A stretch of 9,908 nt of DNA from Eubacteriales bacterium (lineage in GTDB: Bacteria > Bacillota > Clostridia > Oscillospirales > CAG-272): positions 1 through 9,908 of the forward strand of contig JAQVWU010000075.1 of assembly GCA_028709565.1 (NCBI GenBank), given 5' to 3'. The translations under genes were made by a program, and so were the position numbers. Under the pieces are notes generated by a model that had not been told where the DNA came from, searched no databases, and worked only from the letters and a program-made list of their open reading frames with translations. Of this stretch, positions 1 through 5,065 are shown one piece after another (the first letter of the stretch is position 1; the number at the start of each line of letters is the position of its first letter).

Positions 1-240
1 GTAATCGACTGCTTTTTCTTCAACAACAATAATAATCTTGTAATCGTTGATTATAAAACAGATTATATTCCTTATGATTTACGGGATAAACCCGAAATTG
101 CAGAAAAAATGTTGGCCGATCGTCACCGTCTGCAGCTTTTTTATTATAAATCCGCGTGTGAACGTATTACAAGAAAAGCAGTACATGCTGTATACATATA
201 TTCATTTTATCTGGGTAAAGAGATAGAAGTGGATTTATAG
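1..240 (+). CDS. addA: AddA helicase-nuclease, C-terminal end (partial)
   Basis: This is the last 79 codons of a reading frame that enters from the left edge and stops with TAG. The fragment carries the RecB-type nuclease core in the usual order: an IDC motif at residues 2-4, the VDYKTD motif at 16-21 with the metal-binding Asp and catalytic Lys, and a QLFYY motif at 45-49. It ends in the YSFYLGKEIEV strand typical of Firmicutes AddA. AddA pairs with AddB to resect double-strand breaks up to Chi-like sites for recombination. AddB would be expected upstream, outside the window. A run of five Asn (residues 8-12, AAC/AAT codons) sits in the loop before the VDYKTD strand and is probably just a variable turn. 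The identification rests on motif order and tail length, since the helicase part is not visible. Confidence 0.85.
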   Translation, partial: VIDCFFFNNNNNLVIVDYKTDYIPYDLRDKPEIAEKMLADRHRLQLFYYKSACERITRKAVHAVYIYSFYLGKEIEVDL

Positions 241-245
241 AAACG

Positions 246-279
246 GGGGTGAATATTATTTCACCCCTATATATCTTTT
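246..279 (+). terminator. Intrinsic terminator after addA
   Basis: An 8-bp perfect stem (246-253 with 260-267, GGGGTGAA/TTCACCCC) has a 6-nt loop. It is followed by a T-rich but A-interrupted tail ending in TTTT, and lies only 5 bases past the addA stop. The descending arm can also pair with ATATAGGGG at 290-298 to give a rival 9-bp hairpin. Confidence 0.75.
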
Positions 280-360
280 GGAATTGTCAATATAGGGGTT
301 CAGTCAAAAATTGAGTGGAAATAACTTAGTTTGTCCCCGGAGCGACTTCTCGGAAATACG

Positions 361-522
361 CTAAGGCAGCCGCCTAATTTCGGCTTCCAGCATTTGTTCA
401 ATTTTTTCGGCAAAAAGCCGCTTCAGCTTAGATTGAATATCACCCGTACTTTTGCAGTCTTGCATTAACATCTGCACAAGTTCCATTTCTTTTTCCGTCA
501 GAATGTTTTTTGATTGTTTCAT
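361..522 (-). pseudogene. IS256-family transposase, N-terminal remnant
   Basis: A 53-codon frame starts at ATG 522 behind a strong GGAGG (531-535, 8-nt spacing) and ends at TAG 361-363. Residues 18-48 (MLMQDCKSTGDIQ, then KLKRLF, then IEQMLEAE) match the conserved opening of mutator/IS256-type transposases. In that family LEAEM is normally followed by HLGY and about 350 more residues holding the DDE catalytic core. Here the match stops right after LEAEI and the reading frame runs into RRLP and a stop, so the catalytic domain is gone. It is a broken insertion-sequence fragment and not a functional transposase. The family call comes from motif recognition only. A real small peptide of this size cannot be excluded but is unlikely. 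Confidence 0.7.
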
Positions 523-570
523 TATGATAACCTCCATTTTTCTTTATATGGAGTTTATTAACATTTACAC
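523..570 (-). mobile_element. Probable IS256-type left end and leader hairpin
   Basis: Upstream of the transposase start, CTCCAT (548-553 on the minus strand) pairs with ATGGAG (532-537) around a 10-nt loop. This stem buries the GGAGG ribosome binding site. Such hairpins are common in IS leaders and limit translation of read-through mRNA. The GTGTAAAT string on the minus strand near 562-569 resembles the inner part of clostridial IS256-type terminal repeats, but the exact element end cannot be fixed without the partner repeat. Confidence 0.4.
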
Positions 571-689
571 GGATGATTATTCAATCTCTTCTTAACTGCT
601 GTTCTATTAGAGCGTAATTCACATTTCTCTGAGACCATATTTGCGTAAATTGAAGCTATCATGAGATATTTGGAGCTATTCTGCGATTA
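571..689. other. Unassigned stretch between IS remnant and intron remnant
   Basis: I see no coding frame, terminator or RNA motif here. On the minus strand it could be further group II intron domain sequence, diverged beyond recognition, or flanking DNA left by the IS256-type insertion. Confidence 0.4.
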
Positions 690-983
690 AGCTATTTCTA
701 CGGAGTTTGGGACATCGTCGACTGCACTTTTATTATACTACTCCGTTCGGGCAGTATTGGACTTTGTCTTGTTTCGCAGACTCGTCCGTTTCTTATACGC
801 CTTATATGCAATTTCTGTTCGTCAGACCGAGGTTTTGCACGCGGTGGCACTTCTCTCATCCTCCGCATCCGACTTCCTCCGGATTCCACCTCACGATGGA
901 CACCCTTGTCTTCGGCTAACAGTTCCTACTGCCAAGTCTGTAGCGGACTTCCACCGCCAAGTTATTGCTCATGCCGAGCACAC
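690..983 (-). mobile_element. Group II intron, 5' fragment (domain I), no maturase
   Basis: Read on the minus strand, the segment begins at 983 with GTGTG, the conserved 5' end of group II introns, followed by CTCGGCATGAGC. Further on it has AACTGTTAGCC, then GAC-AAGGGTGTCC, GTGAGGTGGAATC, a CCTCGGTCTGACGAACA string, CATATAAGGC, and GAGTCTGCGAAACAAGACAA. These match, in order, the 5' ribozyme region of a widespread clostridial intron type, as I recall it. No reverse-transcriptase/maturase frame and no domain V are present before the IS256 remnant, so the intron is 5'-only and dead. The 5' end lies directly against the T-tract of the spoIIID terminator, which is the insertion habit of class C introns. 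I do not assign the class from sequence. The left boundary is uncertain and may extend toward about 590. Confidence 0.75.
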
Positions 984-1007
984 AAAAAAACCGGTGTCAG
1001 CCGGTTT
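984..1007 (-). terminator. spoIIID terminator (intron insertion site)
   Basis: On the minus strand AAACCGG (1001-1007) pairs with CCGGTTT (988-994) around CTGACA, and the T run continues through 984. The TAA stop of spoIIID (1006-1008) overlaps the first arm. The intron 5' end begins at the next base. Confidence 0.85.
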
Positions 1008-1275
1008 ATTTGTTTAATTTCCTTTTTCTATATTTCTCGCGCGTTGCCTCGCCTCCGCGTATATGACGTTCTGCTTTATTTATTTCCAGAATGGCTTTTA
1101 CATCATCATATAAAGTCCGATTAGCTTTTTTCAGTTTTTCGGTAACGTCTTTATGTACCGTCGATTTGCTTATCCCATATCGGCGCGCGGTACTTCTGAC
1201 CGTCGCTTTATGGTCGATTATATACGCACCTAATATCTCGCAACGTTCGCGGGAATCCCCCTTTATTATTATCAT
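1006..1275 (-). CDS. spoIIID: Sporulation transcription regulator SpoIIID
   Basis: The 89-residue product matches SpoIIID along its length. The helix-turn-helix is at about residues 25-46 (TVRSTARRYGISKSTVHKDV), and the hallmark basic C-terminal segment HIRGGEATREKY is at 71-82. SpoIIID is a small DNA-binding protein of the mother cell that activates and represses genes between the sigma-E and sigma-K stages of spore formation. ATG 1275 gives an N-terminus about three residues longer than usual. AAGG about 12 bases upstream is a weak ribosome binding site. A strong AAAGGGGG lies inside the frame (near 1256-1263) but has no in-frame start at a usable distance. The gene stands alone, with a terminator overlapping its stop and a sigma-E-like promoter upstream. 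Its presence marks the host as a spore-former or a recent descendant of one. Confidence 0.93.
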   Translation of the reverse strand: MIIIKGDSRERCEILGAYIIDHKATVRSTARRYGISKSTVHKDVTEKLKKANRTLYDDVKAILEINKAERHIRGGEATREKYRKRKLNK

Positions 1276-1309
1276 ATGTTACACCGACCTTATGTTTTTT
1301 GGTTGGTAT

Positions 1310-1338
1310 AATATATGTTTACTTTGCTTTTATTATTA
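1310..1338 (-). promoter_or_regulatory. Candidate sigma-E promoter of spoIIID
   Basis: On the minus strand TAATAAT (1332-1338) and CATATATT (1310-1317) are separated by 14 bases. They are one and two mismatches from the B. subtilis sigma-E consensus (KMATATT and CATACAAT). spoIIID is a known sigma-E gene in Bacillus. The region is AT-rich, so chance matches are possible. Confidence 0.4.
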
Positions 1339-1386
1339 CATGTCCTGATTTATTATCATTATATTAACCATTTAAGTCAGCATATT

Positions 1387-1401
1387 GGACTAGATGAGTC
1401 C
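1387..1401. repeat. Small inverted repeat GGACT-N5-AGTCC
   Basis: Two 5-bp arms (1387-1391 and 1397-1401) lie about 70 bases ahead of the promoter of the decayed binding-protein gene. It could be an operator half-site pair, and nothing ties it to a known regulator. Confidence 0.3.
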
Positions 1402-1424
1402 GGCATTATAATTAGTTATAAGGT

Positions 1425-1451
1425 GATATGTAACCATGATATGTAACATGG
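1425..1451 (+). repeat. Tandem GATATGTAAC repeat, possible operator
   Basis: GATATGTAAC occurs at 1425-1434 and 1438-1447, a 13-base period. The second copy sits inside an inverted repeat, CCATG (1434-1438) with CATGG (1447-1451). The block ends 22 bases upstream of the -35 box at 1473, a position suited to an activator or repressor. Confidence 0.5.
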
Positions 1452-1472
1452 TGTCCAACACGTTATTGATTA

Positions 1473-1501
1473 TTGACAAAGTATTTTTAATATGATAGAA
1501 T
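1473..1501 (+). promoter_or_regulatory. Sigma-A promoter of decayed binding-protein gene
   Basis: A perfect TTGACA (1473-1478) and TAGAAT (1496-1501) are separated by 17 bases. They lie 54 bases ahead of the GTG start at 1556. The promoter is still intact although the gene behind it is broken. Confidence 0.8.
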
Positions 1502-1555
1502 CATTTAGCCAACTTTATAATACTTTATGAATAACGTGAAAGGAAGAGTGATGTT

Positions 1556-3061
1556 GTGTCAAAAAAAGCAATTACAGCAGCATTGTCAGTATTAATTATT
1601 TTATCTGCTATGTCCTGTGCGGTATAGACCGGTAATACCGTGTTACCAGCCGGGACCGAATCGGCGGAAATAGCTGATGAATTGTCGGATAAAGAATTAA
1701 GAAAAGCCATACCTGATAATCTGCCGGAAAAAGATTATGATAACCGAAAATTTAGAATCATTACCCGGGACGGTTGTTCCAATACTCATATTGACGATAT
1801 TTATATAATTGAAATGACAGGTGACGTTATCAATGACGCTATTTTTACCCGCAATCAACTGACAGAGGAACGATTTAACACACAAATAACCGTTATACCG
1901 GTAAATGAATCGGATGAAGCTACTTTAACAAACATGCTGAGAAAAGTGTAACATCAGGCAGCGGTGAATATGATTTGGCTATCGGACATATGATTCATAT
2001 CGGAACTTCCGCTACAAACGGTCTTTATTATAACTGGTACGATATTCCTTATATTGACTTTTCAAAACTCTGGAGGATACAAAGCGCGGAAGAACAACTG
2101 GCTATCGATGGAAAAACCTTTTTTGCATTGGGTAATCTGTCATACAACGCGCTGGATTATACATATTGCTATTATTTCAATAAAAACCTGTTTGCCGATT
2201 ACAACCTGGTATATCCCTATGAAAATGTATGCAACGGCACATGGACCTTTGATTATGCAACATCTCTTGTGAAAAACATTTACAGTGATTTAAACAGCGA
2301 CGGTAAAGCAAATGAAGATGACTTCTATGGTTTGGTTGCGAATTGTTACAGCGGCAGTGTTACCTGGACATATGCGTTCGGAATTTATAACAAAGAAAAA
2401 TGCAGACGGATACCCCAAGATTGTTACAAACAATGAAAAAACAATAAGAATAGTAGAAAAGCTGTATGATCTTTACTTTGAAACGACCGGAGTTTATGTC
2501 ACTCCTAACACAACGTCACCGAGCGGTATGGCATGAGGCAAGTATTCGCTTATTCAATGAGAGTCGCGCCGTTTTGGCATCAGGTTTGTTTACCAGCGCC
2601 ATTAAAGATTTTCGAGAAATAGAAGATGATTATGGTTTTTTGCCATATCCAAAATGGGACGAGGCGTAAAGTGGTTATTATACTATGATTGACGGGCACG
2701 GACCTCTGTTTGCCATACCTTTGACAATCAACGATCCCGAATTTGTCGGCATTGTTACCGAAGCCATGAGCGCTGAAGGTTATAAACACCATAACACCGG
2801 CTTATTATGATGTTGCGTTAAAAACAAAATTTACACGGGATGAGGAATCCGCTGAAATGATTGATCTCATACTTGCCGGATACATGTTTGATTTCGGGTA
2901 TCTTTATGACGGTTGGAACGACATGGCGTTTTATTTGCAGAATTTACTGGGTTTCAATACGCAAACCAAGGACTTTTCTTCATTTTACGCAAAAAAAGAA
3001 AAAGCCAGTAATTAAGTATTACGACAAAATACTGAAAGCATACGATGAATACGGTCAATAA
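1556..3061 (+). pseudogene. ABC-type solute-binding lipoprotein, heavily decayed
   Basis: The GTG start at 1556 follows AGGAAG (1541-1546). It opens a lipoprotein signal: KK, a hydrophobic stretch and the lipobox LSAMSC, with the acylated Cys at residue 21. Conceptual repair of the frames gives about 500 residues of a family 1 (sugar-type) binding protein. Recognisable pieces are GEYDLAIGHM, YNWYDIPYIDFSK, YYFNKNLFADYNL, NGTWTFDYA, the EF-hand-like DLNSDGKANEDDFYG, DYGFLPYPKWDEA, YYTMIDGHGPLFAIPLT and the tail YYDKILKAYDEYGQ. Lesions seen: TAG at 1625-1627 two codons after the lipobox Cys, frameshifts near 1945, 2398, 2535, 2790 and 3005, and TAA at 2667-2669 where CAA fits. Several shifts fall in A-runs. 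No permease or ATPase gene is adjacent. The flanking long genes are all open, so the damage is local decay, not poor sequence overall. Confidence 0.88.
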
Positions 3062-3066
3062 AAATA

Positions 3067-3085
3067 GGCGGTGGTAATCACCGCC
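3067..3085. terminator. Bidirectional intrinsic terminator
   Basis: A 7-bp GC-rich stem (3067-3073 with 3079-3085, GGCGGTG/CACCGCC) lies 5 bases after the pseudogene stop. The plus-side tail is ATTCTTATATAGTT. The minus-side tail is TATTTTTATTG, which is the better T-tract, so it probably serves mainly the convergent DUF4838 gene. Confidence 0.75.
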
Positions 3086-3139
3086 ATTCTTATATAGTTA
3101 TACAATATTTAATAAAATCCGATAAAATATCTAAGCTTT

Positions 3140-4846
3140 TCAGATTTTTCCGTCCCTCAATAAAGGTTCCGTATGCTCAAGTTTTCCCCCTTCACGATAA
3201 GAGGTAACACCGGAATTTCTCACATCTTCAATAAATTCCTCGACGATTGCGGAACGATTTGTTTCGTCCATAGGAATGTTAACGATACGTACATAACGAA
3301 CCGACAGTCTCAGCTTTTGTACTCTGGCCAGTATTGTTTCATTTTCAGCCAATCGCTCAGCCCGGTCAAATATAATATCCGCTTTGTCAAGCATATCTTT
3401 GGACAAATAGGCGGTATGGGGGGAATCGTATATACGCATATGAATGTCAGGTGAAATCATATCGTGTATAAGATCAAAATATCGTTTGATCTCGTATGCA
3501 GCCATACCGTAATATGCGGTCATGAATTCGGCTATACCCGCATCTACATCATAGTCAGGATTCCATAAGAGTTTTGCTATAATATATTGTTTCAAAGCAT
3601 TGAATTCGCCGCTTTCACGGTCGGAGTTATTTCCTTCTTCAAAAATACCCGTCACATTATGCTCGATAAAAAACTTTATATTAGGCTGCAATACATGGAA
3701 GTTAGGAAAAGGCGAAAGTGTATGGGCAAAATTGACAACATAATCCCACACATGAAGCCTCTCGCATATTTTTGACCAGCCGATAAGGTCCGCTTTAAAA
3801 TCGCTGTCACAATCAGCCAAAGGATGTGAAAAGCAGCATTCGATAGAGCATAAACGAATTATGACGTTTTTGTTAGGGCGTATGTGTTTCGGAGGTTTCC
3901 TTGTATACTGATAAGCTAAAGTGTCTATGGCTATAGCGGGAAATTCGTCTTCGATTGATTCAGCTATGCTGTTAACAAATCTTATCAGAGTTCCCGCATG
4001 ACTGCCCTCGTATTCATCAACGGATCTGCATTTTTCGCAAGTACAGTAATTATGCCAGTCATTTTGTGAAACCGAAATTATGGCGGCATTGGGGTTATTT
4101 AATATCCATTTGCGAACGGTATTTTTTGCTATTTCAAGCACATCGGGATTTGTAAGACATAGCTGGGTACGGTCTTTAATACGGATACCGTTTACCTCGG
4201 AAAAGTATTCGGGATGACTGTCGAAATACTTATCAGGCGGTACCAATGCATTGAAACTGTGAACAAAATGACAGTATTCCATTTTAAAGCCGTGCATTTC
4301 AGTCAGTCGGCCGGCATTACCGTTACATTTTAGACGCGCATAAAAATCTCCGTCCCAATAATCCTTAAAATATGACTCACGGTATTCAAGAACCGGTATT
4401 TGTGTATCATTGATTTCAGGCAAAGAAATCGCGTTTCTTTGCGGGATTACAATAACATCCTCGGTAAAAAAACGACATCCCAGATAATCTTCCAAAAATG
4501 TGTAAACACCATACAGACACCCCCGTTTTTCGCTGCCGGCTATCACCAGTGTCTTGCCTGCGGTGAGAAGGGTAAAACCATCGGTACCCAAATTTTCAAA
4601 GTCAATATTCAGATTCAGAGTCCGAATATGCGAATTATCACCTATAATGATTTCGTATTCCGTTTGAATTACATTATCGTAGACGATTTGAAATGAAGCA
4701 CCCGATATTCGGTTTAGAAAACCACGCAGTTCCTCGGCTGCGTGTATTATGGAAAGGGAAGCGTTGCGTGCGATAACGATTTTATATCGGGTAAAACCCT
4801 TATCGGCAAGAGTAATATGACAGTTAGTCTCTTTTAAAGTTTTCAT
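3140..4846 (-). CDS. DUF4838 glycoside-hydrolase-like protein, cytoplasmic
   Basis: The 568-residue product has an N-terminal alpha-glucuronidase-like (GH67 N-type) domain at about 15-135, with the GCLYGVYTFLEDYLGCRFF signature at 109-127. A DUF4838 TIM-barrel-like core follows at about 155-450. Core motifs are SQNDWHNYCTCEKC at 260-273 (C268, C270 and C273 may bind a metal) and a candidate acidic pair E403-E404 in FEEGNNSDRESGEF. After that comes YIIAKLLWNPDYD at 421-433. To my knowledge some DUF4838 proteins are GH163 endo-N-acetylglucosaminidases, but the substrate here is not predictable. There is no signal peptide or membrane segment, so it would act on imported oligosaccharides. ATG 4846 has GAGGTG seven bases upstream. 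The gene is monocistronic, between its own promoter and the shared terminator, convergent with the dead sugar-binding gene. The C-terminal helical part (about 450-568) is of the usual kind. Confidence 0.82.
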   Translation of the reverse strand: MKTLKETNCHITLADKGFTRYKIVIARNASLSIIHAAEELRGFLNRISGASFQIVYDNVIQTEYEIIIGDNSHIRTLNLNIDFENLGTDGFTLLTAGKTLVIAGSEKRGCLYGVYTFLEDYLGCRFFTEDVIVIPQRNAISLPEINDTQIPVLEYRESYFKDYWDGDFYARLKCNGNAGRLTEMHGFKMEYCHFVHSFNALVPPDKYFDSHPEYFSEVNGIRIKDRTQLCLTNPDVLEIAKNTVRKWILNNPNAAIISVSQNDWHNYCTCEKCRSVDEYEGSHAGTLIRFVNSIAESIEDEFPAIAIDTLAYQYTRKPPKHIRPNKNVIIRLCSIECCFSHPLADCDSDFKADLIGWSKICERLHVWDYVVNFAHTLSPFPNFHVLQPNIKFFIEHNVTGIFEEGNNSDRESGEFNALKQYIIAKLLWNPDYDVDAGIAEFMTAYYGMAAYEIKRYFDLIHDMISPDIHMRIYDSPHTAYLSKDMLDKADIIFDRAERLAENETILARVQKLRLSVRYVRIVNIPMDETNRSAIVEEFIEDVRNSGVTSYREGGKLEHTEPLLRDGKI

Positions 4847-4925
4847 CTTATTTCACCTCATATAATTTGATTCGCTGTCGGTTCGTTTACAATACTTATA
4901 TATCACTCTGGAATTTTACAACATT

Positions 4926-4954
4926 ATTTTAACACAGATATAATGATTAATCAA
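4926..4954 (-). promoter_or_regulatory. Candidate sigma-A promoter of the DUF4838 gene
   Basis: On the minus strand TTGATT (4949-4954) and TAAAAT (4926-4931) are 17 bases apart, about 80 bases ahead of the start. Each box is one or two changes from consensus, and the region is AT-rich. Confidence 0.45.
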
Positions 4955-4983
4955 CACTAAAAATTAAAAACAATTAAGAGCTG

Positions 4984-5033
4984 AAAGTGACCGGTCATGA
5001 TCAACAATTGTGTTTTACATAACCGGTCACTTT
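4984..5033 (-). terminator. 12-bp inverted repeat, likely terminator of the synthetase gene
   Basis: AAAGTGACCGGT (4984-4995) pairs perfectly with ACCGGTCACTTT (5022-5033) around a 26-nt loop. It begins 33 bases past the stop at 5066. The tail on the minus strand is not an immediate T-run (CAGCTCTTAATTGTTTTTAA), so termination may be weak. The perfect arms could instead be a protein-binding or mRNA-protecting structure. Confidence 0.55.
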
Positions 5034-5065
5034 GTTACAACGTTTGAGTGTAGTTCCTCAAAAAT

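Noticed and set aside
698..1017. Overlapping open frames of 60-86 codons on both strands
   Set aside because: They fall on the group II intron RNA segment, have no ribosome binding sites and look like translated ribozyme sequence.
1250..1265. Alternative SpoIIID start after the AAAGGGGG inside the frame
   Set aside because: No in-frame ATG, GTG or TTG lies at a suitable distance, and the N-terminus from 1275 aligns well in length with the family.
1640..3061. Five separate small plus-strand genes
   Set aside because: Joined across frameshifts they form one continuous solute-binding protein, so they are pieces of a pseudogene.
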